NCBI GenBank assembly: GCA_032027205.1 | Contig: JAVSMN010000001.1 | Span: forward strand, 930,001-994,000 | From: Zeimonas sp032027205 | Lineage (GTDB): Bacteria > Pseudomonadota > Gammaproteobacteria > Burkholderiales > Burkholderiaceae_E | Reading direction: 5' to 3' | Length of the DNA: 64,000 bases | Shown here: one piece after another, positions 33,447 to 41,416 of the stretch | How positions within the stretch are numbered: position 1 is the stretch's first letter | Layout: each line of letters begins with the position of its first letter | Translations under genes and position numbers: made by a program | Notes under the pieces: generated by a model | Database searches by the model: none | The model's input: the letters and a program-made list of their open reading frames with translations, nothing else | What the model was told of the DNA's origin: nothing

Positions 33447-34628
33447 ATGAGTTTCCTGTCTCCCGACATCCCGACCATCTACCTGATGACCGGCTTCTCC
33501 AGCGTCGCCGCAGCGGCAATCCTGCTGGCATTACGCGGCGACCACAAAGGCATCGACCGCTCCATGCCGATCTTTGCCGCCGGCATCCTGGCGATGGGCC
33601 TGGGCTTCCTGTTCTTTGCACTTCGCACCGAGCCGTCGACGACCGTTGCCGTCACGCTGGGTTATACGGCGTTCGGTATCGCAGCGCTGCTCGTGTGGCT
33701 CGGCACCACCCACCTGTTCGGCCGTCCGGCATCCCCTTGGCCGGGCGTCGCACTGGCACTCGCCTACGTTGCGACGATGGCCTGGCTGCACGAAGCGAAG
33801 GCCGAACAGGCCCTCTGGAGGATCACGCTGAGCAGCGGTTTCAGCCTCGTCTGCCTCGGCTTGTCGGCGCACGAGACGCGTCGCTCGCTGCTCGTTCGAT
33901 CGCTGCGCTCCGCTCGACTGTTGCACGCGCTGCTCGTTGCCTACTGCGCCGTCATCGCGCTGCGCCTGACGCTGTTCGTCGTCGCGGGCATCCCCCTGAA
34001 CGCACAGGGAATCTCCGGACCAGGTCTGGCGCGGACGCTGACCGCGGTGGTTTTCGGCTCGCTGCCCTTCGCGCTGACCGTTTCCGTGCTCAGCATCGCC
34101 AACGGACAACTCAGCAGCCGGTTGCGCAAGCTCGCGATCACCGACGAACTCACCGGCCTCGTTTCGCGGCGGTCCCTGCAGGAGTCCGGACCGCGCCTGC
34201 TCGAGCGATCGGGCGAGTGCATCGCACTGCTGATGCTCGATCTCGACAATTTCAAGGCGGTGAACGATCGCCACGGGCATCTGGCGGGCGACGAGATGCT
34301 GCGCCACATCGCGGCACTGCTACGCCGCTCGTTGCGGCCCGACTCGCTGATCGTCCGCTACGGAGGCGACGAGTTCTGTGCGCTCGTTCCCGTTAGCAGC
34401 GAGGGTGCGGCCTTCGGGGTTGCCGAACGCCTGCGAGCCACGATCGAGGCCTCCCCCTACCACCATGGCGACCTGTCGCTTCCGATCACGATGAGTGTCG
34501 GCGTCAGCGTGCATCGCCCCGGTCGCACCCTTCGCGAGATGCTCGACGAGGCCGACGGGCGTGCGTATCGCGCCAAGGCGCAGGGCCGCAACCGGGTCGT
34601 CGCCGATGATGCCATCGTGATGGCGTGA
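33447..34628 (+). CDS. Membrane-bound diguanylate cyclase
   Basis: A 393-residue inner-membrane protein. Six hydrophobic helices (residues about 10-225) form an uncharacterised sensor region, then a GGDEF domain starts at KLAITDELTGLVSRRSLQES and contains LMLDLDNFKAVNDRHGHLAGDE and the active site RYGGDEFCALV. It makes cyclic di-GMP from two GTP. No RxxD inhibitory site is present at the normal position before GGDEF (the sequence there is RPDS), so product inhibition may be absent. The ATG at 33447 begins a plausible first helix. It is divergent from the nitrile hydratase genes. Confidence 0.9.
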   Translation: MSFLSPDIPTIYLMTGFSSVAAAAILLALRGDHKGIDRSMPIFAAGILAMGLGFLFFALRTEPSTTVAVTLGYTAFGIAALLVWLGTTHLFGRPASPWPGVALALAYVATMAWLHEAKAEQALWRITLSSGFSLVCLGLSAHETRRSLLVRSLRSARLLHALLVAYCAVIALRLTLFVVAGIPLNAQGISGPGLARTLTAVVFGSLPFALTVSVLSIANGQLSSRLRKLAITDELTGLVSRRSLQESGPRLLERSGECIALLMLDLDNFKAVNDRHGHLAGDEMLRHIAALLRRSLRPDSLIVRYGGDEFCALVPVSSEGAAFGVAERLRATIEASPYHHGDLSLPITMSVGVSVHRPGRTLREMLDEADGRAYRAKAQGRNRVVADDAIVMA

Positions 34629-34720
34629 AGCTGTCGCACGAGCGGGCGGCCGAACGTCAACCCGAAAACCGTCCCGAGCCCGGCACAGGCGAAGGCCATC
34701 AGGACGAGGTAACCGGGCGC
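34625..34720 (-). pseudogene. Fragment of an SbmA-like ABC transporter gene
   Basis: On the minus strand about 32 codons read APGYLVLMAFACAGLGTVFG followed by LTFGRPLVRQLH. This is nearly the segment VPGYLVVMAFAYAGVGTVLG-LMLGRPLVRATD of the SbmA-like gene at 29.7-31.5 kb (about 30840-30935). The DNA is also clearly similar. Neither end continues in register. It is a leftover of a second copy squeezed between the diguanylate cyclase stop and the GNAT gene, and it forms the last codons of the GNAT frame in another frame. Confidence 0.7.
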
Positions 34721-35316
34721 CCGGTCGGTTTTGCCCGGTCGCTTCGCGCGCCCCGCAAGCCCTTGCGCAGGCAGACCACACCCGCTTCCCCCGCGGTGTG
34801 GTCGACGACGAAGTCCAGTTGGCGCGCGACGGCGAGCATCGGCGCGTTCGTCGACAGGACCCAACCTTCGATCGCCTGATAGCCGTCGCGCCGGGCTCGG
34901 CGCACCAGGCGCGACAGCAACGCAGTGGCCAGGCCATTGCAGCGCCAGTCCTCGGCAATCGTGACGGCGAACTCACAGGTCTTCGGGTCCGCCGACACGC
35001 CAACGTATTGAGCCGCACCGACGATGTCGATTCCGTCGGAGGCCGGAACCGTGGCGACCAGTACGAAGTCGATGCCCGGCCGCGGATGCACGCCGCGTTG
35101 GAGCTCGCCCGCGTAGATCTCTTTCCTGTGCTGAAGGAAGCGCGAGTAACGGGATTGCGCCGAGAGCCTTTCGAAGGCCTGCAAGATCTCTTTCGCGTCT
35201 GCTTCCGCGACATCGCGCAGTGTTACCGCGCGGCCATCGCGTAGGCGAAGGCGGCGCGGACCATATCGCGAGCGGGCGCGCGCGACGCTCACGTGAACCG
35301 CGATCGCCCCACGCAT
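34699..35316 (-). CDS. GNAT acetyltransferase
   Basis: A 205-residue GNAT N-acetyltransferase, paralogous to the one at 5.9-6.8 kb. It shares RARSRYGPRRLRLRDGR, FERLSAQSRYSRFLQHRKEI, GVHPRPGIDFVLVATVPA, CEFAVTIAEDWRCNGLATAL (acetyl-CoA loop) and RLVRRARRDGYQAI. It lacks the long tail of its paralogue. The final residues GRPVTSS are read through the ABC-gene fragment at 34625-34720, so the original C-terminus has probably been replaced. The start is uncertain: ATG 35316 or GTG 35292, neither with a clear ribosome site. The substrate is unknown. Confidence 0.8.
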   Translation of the reverse strand: MRGAIAVHVSVARARSRYGPRRLRLRDGRAVTLRDVAEADAKEILQAFERLSAQSRYSRFLQHRKEIYAGELQRGVHPRPGIDFVLVATVPASDGIDIVGAAQYVGVSADPKTCEFAVTIAEDWRCNGLATALLSRLVRRARRDGYQAIEGWVLSTNAPMLAVARQLDFVVDHTAGEAGVVCLRKGLRGARSDRAKPTGRPVTSS

Positions 35317-35506
35317 GGGCGTGGATCAGGACATGCTCGACGGTTCATGCTCCGTCCCTGGCTGCGGTGACGCCGAATCTTATCGAACGAGGGGTCGTTC
35401 CGGCATGACCGTTTTCACTCCCCGACGGGGCCCGCGCGGGGCGCCTGCTTTTCCGTCCAATGGCTTCAAGCGGAGGTTATATTCCTCCTCGCAAGGGAGC
35501 GCGAAA

Positions 35507-37195
35507 ATGAACAAGCCGTGGCTCAACCGATATCCGCAGGGCGTTCCTGCCGAAATCGATTGCGGCAGGTTCGAGTCGCTCGCTGAAATGCAGGTTTCCT
35601 GTTGCCGGCGCTTTGCCGACCTGCCGGCGTTCGACTCGATGGGCGCCGTCCTCACCTTTCGCCAGCTCGACGAAGCAAGCCGCGCCTTCGCCGGGTGGTT
35701 GGTCCACGGCGCGGGACTTCAGCGCGGTGATCGCGTCGCGCTGATGATGCCCAACCTCCTGCAATACCCGATTGCCCTGTTCGGCGCGTTGCGCGCCGGC
35801 ATGGTCGTCGTCAACGTCAACCCTCTCTACACGCCGCGCGAGCTCGAGCACCAGCTGAAGGATTCGGGCGCATCTGTCGTTGTCGTGCTCGAGAATTTCG
35901 CGCACACGCTGGCGAAGGTCGTCCGATCCACGCCCGTTCGCTCGGTGGTCACGACGCAAGTGGGCGACTTGTTGCCGCCGATGCGGCGCGTGTTGACCAA
36001 TTTGGCGGTGAAGTACGTCAAGAAGCTCGTGCCGCCCTGGCATCTGGAGGGCACCACCCGCTTCGATCGCGTCCTTGCCGCGGGCCGGGCGAGCACCGTC
36101 CTCGACGCGAAGCTGGCGCACGATGATCTGGCATTCCTGCAGTACACGGGCGGCACCACCGGAGTGGCAAAGGGCACGATGCTCACGCACGGGAACATGG
36201 TCGCCAACGTGCTTCAGGTCGCCGCCTGGATGTCGCCGAACCTCCAGGAAGGCAAGGAAACCATCGTCATTCCGCTGCCCCTGTATCACATCTTCGCGCT
36301 CACCGGATGCCTGTCATTCTTCAGCATCGGCGCGTGCAGCGTGCTCGTCGCCAATCCTCGCGACATGCCGGCGTTCCTCGACGTGCTTCGTCGAAGTCGC
36401 TTCACCGCGATCATCGGCGTGAACACGCTTTTTCGTGCACTGCTCGATGCGCCCGGGTTCGCGCAAGTCGACCTTCGCCCGCTGAAGCTGGCCGTGGCCG
36501 GCGGGATGGCCGTGCAGCACACCGTGGCGACGCGCTGGATGCAGAGGGCCCGAATTCCGCTCGTGGAGGGGTATGGACTAACCGAAACGGCGCCGGTTGC
36601 GATTGCGAACCCGGTCGACATCGACGAATGGAGCGGCGGGATCGGCGTTCCAGTGCCGAGCACCGAAGCGGCGATTCTGGACGACGACGGAAACCCCGTC
36701 GCCTCGGGAGAAGTAGGCGAGATCTGCCTGCGCGGACCGCAGGTAATGAAGGGGTACTGGAACCGGCCGGAGGAGACCGCCAAGGTCTTCACTTCGGACG
36801 GTTGGCTGCGCACCGGCGACATGGGCGTCATGGACGAGCACGGCAACGTGCGGATCACCGACCGCAAGAAGGACATGATCGTCGTGTCCGGCTTCAAGGT
36901 CTTCCCCAACGAGGTCGAGGACGTCCTCACCATGCATCCGGGGGTGCTCGAGGCGGGCGTGATCGGCGTTGCCGACGCTCGATCGGGCGAGGCCGTAAAG
37001 GCATTCGTCGTCCGAAAGGATGCAACGCTCACTGAAGACGAGTTGCTCGCCTACTGCCGCGAGCGGCTCACCGCGTACAAAGTGCCGGGCATCGTCGAGT
37101 TCCGCGCGGAACCGCTACCGAAGACCAACATCGGCAAGGTTCTTCGCCGACAGTTGCGCGAGAACGCTACTCGCGTCGGCGCGCAGCCCGGGTGA
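35507..37195 (+). CDS. Long-chain acyl-CoA ligase (FadD-like)
   Basis: A 562-residue ANL-superfamily ligase that activates fatty or similar acids to CoA thioesters via an acyl-AMP. The P-loop reads LQYTGGTTGVAKGTMLTHGN. It also has EGYGLTETAPVA, the hinge ITDRKKDMIVVSGFKVFPNE and the catalytic-lysine block PLPKTNIGKVLRRQL. The N-terminus MNKPWLNRYPQGVPAEID is typical of FadD. AAGGGAG stands seven bases before the ATG at 35507, which settles the start against longer frames. Single-gene unit. Cytoplasmic or peripheral membrane. Confidence 0.92.
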   Translation: MNKPWLNRYPQGVPAEIDCGRFESLAEMQVSCCRRFADLPAFDSMGAVLTFRQLDEASRAFAGWLVHGAGLQRGDRVALMMPNLLQYPIALFGALRAGMVVVNVNPLYTPRELEHQLKDSGASVVVVLENFAHTLAKVVRSTPVRSVVTTQVGDLLPPMRRVLTNLAVKYVKKLVPPWHLEGTTRFDRVLAAGRASTVLDAKLAHDDLAFLQYTGGTTGVAKGTMLTHGNMVANVLQVAAWMSPNLQEGKETIVIPLPLYHIFALTGCLSFFSIGACSVLVANPRDMPAFLDVLRRSRFTAIIGVNTLFRALLDAPGFAQVDLRPLKLAVAGGMAVQHTVATRWMQRARIPLVEGYGLTETAPVAIANPVDIDEWSGGIGVPVPSTEAAILDDDGNPVASGEVGEICLRGPQVMKGYWNRPEETAKVFTSDGWLRTGDMGVMDEHGNVRITDRKKDMIVVSGFKVFPNEVEDVLTMHPGVLEAGVIGVADARSGEAVKAFVVRKDATLTEDELLAYCRERLTAYKVPGIVEFRAEPLPKTNIGKVLRRQLRENATRVGAQPG

Positions 37196-37215
37196 CGTCT
37201 CGAGTTCGGCGCGGC

Positions 37216-37239
37216 GCGCGGGAACACTGGTTCCCGCGC
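37216..37239 (+). terminator. Hairpin after the acyl-CoA ligase gene
   Basis: A perfect 10-bp stem (GCGCGGGAAC / GTTCCCGCGC) with a four-base loop lies 21 bp after the ligase stop. It has no T-run, so it may stabilise the 3' end or act as a weak or bidirectional terminator. Confidence 0.45.
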
Positions 37240-37371
37240 CTGGCCCTCGAAGATTGCCCATGCCTGGCGCGGGACGTTGGGGCGGCGGACGAAGGGCGGT
37301 CGGGACCGCTGCAGGCTTCGTGAGCGGTCGCGAGGCGTTGAGAGCGCTACTGCCTCGCGTTCCGGCTGGCT

Positions 37372-38094
37372 TCAGCGCTTGCGGCGCACGCGGGAAAAGC
37401 CGAGTGCGGCGAGCCCCGCGCCCAGCAGCAAAAACGGACCTGGAGCGGGCACGCTCCCTGGAGCCGGCGTTGCAGCGACGGCAATGCGGAAGATCAGGTA
37501 TTCGTCATGGTCGAACCCCGGCGATGTCGGATCGGGGTCACCGTTGCTGCTGTACCAGACCCAGTGCGCGGCGCTGTCGATGCCCGAAATCGTGCCCCAC
37601 GGACTCGAGCCGTTGGACGGTCCTTCGGTAAGGCCGACCCATCCGCCCGACGGGTTGGTGCCGGCGTTGGCGACGACTAGTTGCCCTGTCAGTTCGGCGA
37701 TGCCGGCGGCCGTGTAGGGCGCCAATCCGCGCCGACCGGTGGCCGTCACCTGCCACTGGGGGGAGTTGCTGTGGAACCGATAGCCGGTATCGAGATTGGT
37801 GAACTGTCCAAGGAACCCCTGGGCAACGTTGAGGTCGGATTCGGTGACGACGTAGATGTAATGGTCCGACGGCAGATTGAAAACGTAGCTTTCGGCCGGC
37901 CCCCAACTGAAATCACTGCCGACGAAATTGGTTGCCGTTGTCTCGGTGCCATAGAACAGCGCGTACGAGTTGTCGACGGTGATGTCGACCTCGATGTTCA
38001 CGGCATGCGCCGGAGCGGCGAAAGCCAAGCAGCCAATCAGGGCGGCGACAGCACTGCGTAGCGCACGCGTGCTGCGCGAAATCAGTTCGATCAT
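37372..38094 (-). CDS. PEP-CTERM-sorted exported protein
   Basis: A 240-residue protein. The signal peptide (ALRSAVAALIGCLAFAAPAHA) is followed by a beta-rich body with no recognised enzyme motif (TVDNSYALFYGTETTATNFV, LPSDHYIYVVTESDLNVAQG, FDHDEYLIFRIAV). It ends with the exosortase sorting signal in its PAP variant: VPAPGPFLLLGAGLAALGFS then RVRRKR. A strong ribosome site (GGAGAAGGAGC) precedes the ATG at 38094. It is probably surface-exposed or extracellular-matrix associated. Function unknown. Confidence 0.82.
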   Translation of the reverse strand: MIELISRSTRALRSAVAALIGCLAFAAPAHAVNIEVDITVDNSYALFYGTETTATNFVGSDFSWGPAESYVFNLPSDHYIYVVTESDLNVAQGFLGQFTNLDTGYRFHSNSPQWQVTATGRRGLAPYTAAGIAELTGQLVVANAGTNPSGGWVGLTEGPSNGSSPWGTISGIDSAAHWVWYSSNGDPDPTSPGFDHDEYLIFRIAVAATPAPGSVPAPGPFLLLGAGLAALGFSRVRRKR

Positions 38095-38199
38095 GCTCCT
38101 TCTCCCAGTCTTGTTGTTCGACCACGGGCAGCGAAGCATGAATCGGGCCACGTGGCGTAAGCCACTGTTTGCAAACGTCAAGCAAACAGACCTCCATCG

Positions 38200-38358
38200 A
38201 TGCACATGGCACATGTCAAAATCGACGACACGCAACCTGAGCTCGCACGGGGCCAGATCCTGCAAGTTCAGGTTCCGGAGCCCCAGTCCACCGCTCTTCT
38301 CGGACTCGGGCTTGCGGGTGTGGCGATAACGCGCCGGCGGCGATCGACCGCCAGTTGA
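38200..38358 (+). pseudogene. Remnant C-terminus of a PEP-CTERM protein
   Basis: A 52-codon open frame that ends with a complete exosortase sorting tail: VPEPQSTALLGLGLAGVAIT followed by RRRRSTAS and a stop. The 25 residues before it (from MHMAHVKIDD) show no signal peptide or domain. A free sorting tail cannot function alone, so this is probably the 3' end left from a deleted PEP-CTERM gene. The rest of 38095-38490 shows no other gene. Confidence 0.65.
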
Positions 38359-38490
38359 AGCTGGCGTCGCCAACCTGCGGGAAATTCTTTACGTGATCGG
38401 CGGCCACAAGGCGAGGAATCCCGCCGCCGCGATGGGCTGATCAAGCGCCTCGGGCAGACGCCGCGGAGGGGCGGGTGGCAACGGCCCTTC

Positions 38491-38760
38491 TCAAGCGCCT
38501 GGCTGGTGCTGCTCCAACGCGTCGATCAGCGCGCCGATGCGCGCGGTGTCGTGCTCGAAGGCCGCGATCGAGTGCTCGGAAATCTCGGCGTTCAGCATCG
38601 CCGTGTGCGCGATCTCGGCAAGGCCGTCGTAGGTCTTGCGGAAGCGCTCGCGCGCCGACGGGGCGAGCTCCCGCAGCAGCGCGGTGCACAGCGCGTCGAG
38701 TGCCAGCACGTTGCCCTTCAGTTCACAGATTCGTTCGGTGGCTTGCTGCAGATTGTTCAT
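38491..38760 (-). CDS. Small helical hypothetical protein
   Basis: An 89-residue, all-helical acidic protein (MNNLQQATERICELKGNVLA start, heptad-like spacing, EISEHSIAAFEHDTARIGAL). No family recognised and no signal peptide or membrane helix. It lies directly downstream of the cold-shock gene's terminator on the same strand. Its independent expression signal is not obvious. Confidence 0.55.
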   Translation of the reverse strand: MNNLQQATERICELKGNVLALDALCTALLRELAPSARERFRKTYDGLAEIAHTAMLNAEISEHSIAAFEHDTARIGALIDALEQHQPGA

Positions 38761-38770
38761 GGGCGCTCGC

Positions 38771-38802
38771 GGAAAGAAAAACCGCGGCCTGGGCCGCGGT
38801 TT
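38771..38802 (-). terminator. Intrinsic terminator of the cold-shock gene
   Basis: On the minus strand an 11-bp GC-rich stem (AAACCGCGGCC / GGCCGCGGTTT, two-base loop) is followed by TTTTTCTTT. It lies 36 bp after the stop of the cold-shock gene, which is the standard arrangement for a Rho-independent terminator. Confidence 0.85.
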
Positions 38803-38837
38803 CGAACAAGGCTCCGCAAGGAGCCAGCAGATCCGGC

Positions 38838-39047
38838 TTAGATCACGCGGATGTTCGACGCCTGCGGGCCTTTCTGGCCCTGCGTCGTCTCGAACTGCAC
38901 GCGCTGGTTCTCGGCCAAGGTCTTGAAGCCGCCGCCCTGGATCTGGCTGAAATGGGCGAACAGGTCCTTGCTGCCATCATCGGGGGCGATGAAGCCGAAA
39001 CCCTTGCCTTCGTTGAACCACTTCACGGTACCGGTTTGAGTTGTCAT
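38838..39047 (-). CDS. Cold-shock domain protein (CspA family)
   Basis: A 69-residue single OB-fold RNA chaperone. The nucleic-acid-binding motifs RNP1 (KGFGFIAPDD) and RNP2 (DLFAHFSQI) are both present, and it starts with MTTQTGTVKWFNEGKG. AAGGAA precedes the ATG. About 150 bp upstream to the IS debris is free of genes and may include the long 5' leader usual for cspA genes. It is followed by a strong terminator. Confidence 0.93.
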   Translation of the reverse strand: MTTQTGTVKWFNEGKGFGFIAPDDGSKDLFAHFSQIQGGGFKTLAENQRVQFETTQGQKGPQASNIRVI

Positions 39048-39343
39048 GTCGATTCCTTTCACGTTACTGCGCAGGCAAGGCGCCAGCGCAGGCAGAGACG
39101 CCAAGAAAGTCATCGATGGGAGTTTCAACCGGGACCGGCTGGCAGAGCTGCCAGTGGCCGTCAGAGAAGACCTACGAGCTAACGGTCTTGATCATGCCTA
39201 GCGCAAGCATTGTACCCCAAAGGGCGCGGCACCGCTCCCGGGTGTCCGTGCTGCCATCCCCGTATCCGCCCCCACTTAGACCTGGCGAAGCTTTCCGATC
39301 TGACGCTGGACAAACACATCCTGAAATTGCCCATGCGCATCAA

Positions 39344-39430
39344 AGGCTGCAGGCCTGGCGCACCGACTATAACGAGCAACGTCCACATGGCGCACTCGGT
39401 CATCTGACCCCGAGTGAATACGCCCGATGA
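39344..39430 (+). pseudogene. IS3-family transposase C-terminal remnant
   Basis: The last 28 codons of an IS3-family OrfB (DDE transposase): RLQAWRTDYNEQRPHGALGH then LTPSEYAR and stop. The W..DYN..RPH..LG...P.E.A pattern is the classic C-terminal signature. No catalytic core remains upstream, and the adjoining sequence merges into the cold-shock promoter region. The stop is followed after 19 bp by the element end at 39450-39499. Confidence 0.8.
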
Positions 39431-39449
39431 GGTGGGATCCATGCTTCGG

Positions 39450-39499
39450 AAGGCGAGTCACCCTAGTTCAGAACCGTCTACAAAACGGGGCAACGTCAA
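39450..39499 (+). repeat. IS right end, copy 1
   Basis: A 50-bp sequence starting AAGGCGAGTCACCCTAGTTC and ending GGGGCAACGTCAA. It lies directly downstream of the transposase remnant and includes a terminus ending in TCA, as IS3-family right ends do. It recurs with two mismatches at 40858-40907 in the same orientation. Confidence 0.65.
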
Positions 39500-39568
39500 G
39501 TTTGACCGAGGTGCGCGCCGAGTCGGAGCGCCTGGCATCTGGCGGCCTTGCCTGAGCTTCGGGCATCA

Positions 39569-40585
39569 ATGCAATTCCTGAAATCCCTGAGCGGTTTCCA
39601 TCCTGAATGGCGAACCCGGCTGCTGGTCCTGCTCGTGGTGCTGGCCACCGCTGCTTCCGCAATTCTGGGGCTGCGCACTTGCCGCACTTACATGCTGCTG
39701 AGCTCGGCCTACGAGGCGGGAGTTCCGCAGACAAGCAGCGTGCGTCCCTGGATGACGCTGGGCTTCGTGGCCGCGACCTATCGCACGCCCGAGGCCGCAC
39801 TTTGGGACGGCCTCGGCCTGCCGGCGCAGACCGATGCCGACACGACGCTGTTGGCGCTCGCCGAGCGCGCGGGTGTTTCGCCGGCCAACTATCTGCCGCA
39901 GGTGCAGCGCGCCATCGCGACGGGCACCACCGAGCCGCCTGCATCAGTGCCGGCCGATGCCGGGCAAGCGAGCTGGCTGCAGGCTGCCGGCGATAAGGTG
40001 GTGGCGGCGGTCCTGGCCTACGGATACCCGGCGCTGGCGCTCTCACTGCTGCTGGGCGCGCTCGGGGTGCCGCTGCCCTCGGGTCTTTCGATGATCGTGG
40101 CGGGGTCGCTGGCCGCGCAGGGCCAGATGCGTTGGGAAATCCTCGTCGCGCTCGCGACGGCCGCCTCGGTCGCAGGAGACCTGACCGGATACGGCGTGGG
40201 GCGCATGCTCGGCAGCGGCTTCCTCGACAGAAGGGGGCACTGGTTCGGGCTCACTGCCCAGCGACGTGCGCGCGTCGACCGGCTCTTCGAGCGGTGGGGC
40301 GTGCTCGCCGTGCTGCTCAGCCGCTCCCTGGTGTCGATGCTGAGCTCGGCCATGAATTACACGGCCGGCGCGGGCCGGTATCGCCTGGGCGCATTCGTGG
40401 CGGTCGGGATCGCCGGACGCCTGCTGTGGTCGTCCGCCTACCTGGGGCTCGGCTACTTCGCCAGCGGCGGGCTCGAGCCCGCGAACGATTTCCTGAGGAG
40501 CCTGACCGGCCTTCTGATCGCGCTGGCCTGCCTGACCGGATTCGCCGTCGCGCTGCGACGATCGAAACCGTTGAGCACCGGCTGA
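39569..40585 (+). CDS. DedA/VTT-domain membrane protein
   Basis: A 338-residue inner-membrane protein. One N-terminal helix (LLVLLVVLATAASAILGLRT) is followed by about 90 periplasmic residues. From about residue 135 comes a DedA (SNARE-associated, VTT) domain: GYPALALSLLLGALGVPLPS, MIVAGSLAAQGQMRWEIL, GDLTGYGVGRMLGSGF, the arginine-bearing helix VLLSRSLVSMLSSAMNYTAG and GRLLWSSAYLGLGYFASGG. DedA proteins are proton-coupled lipid (undecaprenyl phosphate or phospholipid) carriers. The periplasmic N-terminal segment is extra relative to short DedA members. Start ATG 39569 (MQFLKSL) rather than a TTG seven codons upstream. It lies between two IS end copies. Confidence 0.85.
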   Translation: MQFLKSLSGFHPEWRTRLLVLLVVLATAASAILGLRTCRTYMLLSSAYEAGVPQTSSVRPWMTLGFVAATYRTPEAALWDGLGLPAQTDADTTLLALAERAGVSPANYLPQVQRAIATGTTEPPASVPADAGQASWLQAAGDKVVAAVLAYGYPALALSLLLGALGVPLPSGLSMIVAGSLAAQGQMRWEILVALATAASVAGDLTGYGVGRMLGSGFLDRRGHWFGLTAQRRARVDRLFERWGVLAVLLSRSLVSMLSSAMNYTAGAGRYRLGAFVAVGIAGRLLWSSAYLGLGYFASGGLEPANDFLRSLTGLLIALACLTGFAVALRRSKPLSTG

Positions 40586-40857
40586 CGGTGACTCGCTATT
40601 CTCTTTTCTTCACGCACCTTCAGCACGACACGGCTGGCCTCCGATAAGTACGCTCCGCTAGAGACGGAGCGGACCATCCACATGTGGCTTTGACGCCGTT
40701 CGCAGCTGAGCACGAAGCGATCCGGATCAAGCGCGAGGAGCACGGAGTGTCTGTCAGCCGCGCTTTCGCTTGCCCGGTCGCTGACCGGGGATAACGCCGC
40801 GTGGCTTCTGCACGGTCCGCAGGAATAGATGCTGCTGTCGACGGCCATTTCGTCAAG
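40586..40857. other. No gene seen
   Basis: This stretch between the DedA gene and the second IS end has only unconvincing open frames on both strands, with no recognisable motif or ribosome site. Confidence 0.5.
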
Positions 40858-40907
40858 AAGGCGAGTCACCCTAGTTCAGAACTGTCTACAAAATGGGGCA
40901 ACGTCAA
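40858..40907 (+). repeat. IS right end, copy 2 (solo)
   Basis: The second copy of the 50-bp sequence at 39450-39499, same orientation, differing at two positions (AACTGTC, AAATGGGG). No transposase sequence precedes it, so it is a solo end left by deletion or by recombination between two elements flanking the DedA gene. Confidence 0.65.
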
Positions 40908-41011
40908 AGAGCCTGAAGGAACTCGGCGTGACCGAAGACGAGATTCGTGCTCTGGTGGAGACGAAGATCTATTCCGAGCGCGTGCGCAGAGTCGAGGGCG
41001 GGAAGTCCTGA
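40908..41011 (+). pseudogene. C-terminal stub of an unidentified gene
   Basis: Immediately after the IS end an open frame continues with SLKELGVTEDEIRALVETKI then YSERVRRVEGGKS and stop. The composition is protein-like, and the pattern (LxELG.t..EI.aLve..) resembles the C-termini of family III CoA-transferases, though that is a guess. The 5' part was evidently lost at the IS junction. Confidence 0.4.
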
Positions 41012-41181
41012 CTAGAGCGATGGATCCGCGCGCTGCGGCCCGTTAACCAGTTAACGGGCGATCGACATGGGCCTAGCGGAGAGAGAGACTGTGTTCACCG
41101 CACGTACACCATGCCTGCATGACAGCGGAACCACCGCGGGATGAACGACCGACAGCGCTGCAAGTCGCTGATTTTTATGGT

Positions 41182-41221
41182 GGCCCCCCGGGAGTCGAAC
41201 CCGGCACCAACGGATTATGAG
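41182..41221 (-). repeat. Distal attachment-site repeat (tRNA 3' half)
   Basis: Forty bases starting GGCCCCCCGGGAGTCGAAC and ending GGATTATGAG are identical to 51486-51525 inside the tRNA gene, running from the anticodon loop to the acceptor stem. Beyond the core the copy still shows TGGT, but one base of the acceptor stem is missing. By the usual mechanism this is the displaced original 3' half of the host tRNA gene. Confidence 0.85.
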
Positions 41222-41416
41222 ACGTTCTTCGGCATGCTCTTCGAGCAATCCCGAGCAACGCCGAGCTGTGCCTAGCTAACCGGAAAGTGCTTTTTTATCA
41301 GTAATTTGCATCAGAAACAGGAGTGCAGAGCTACCTCAAGCGAAAATTAGTGAGTACCCACACCGGCGAGCTATTAGGGGTCGTACGGGGGTCGCACTTT
41401 TCCAAGGGGAAGCTCG

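Noticed and set aside
40453..40869. Minus-strand 138-codon frame after the DedA gene
   Set aside because: It overlaps the end of the DedA gene and the IS end, has no motif and no ribosome site.
41051..41248. Small minus-strand frame over the distal att repeat
   Set aside because: It reads through the tRNA-derived repeat and has no protein character.
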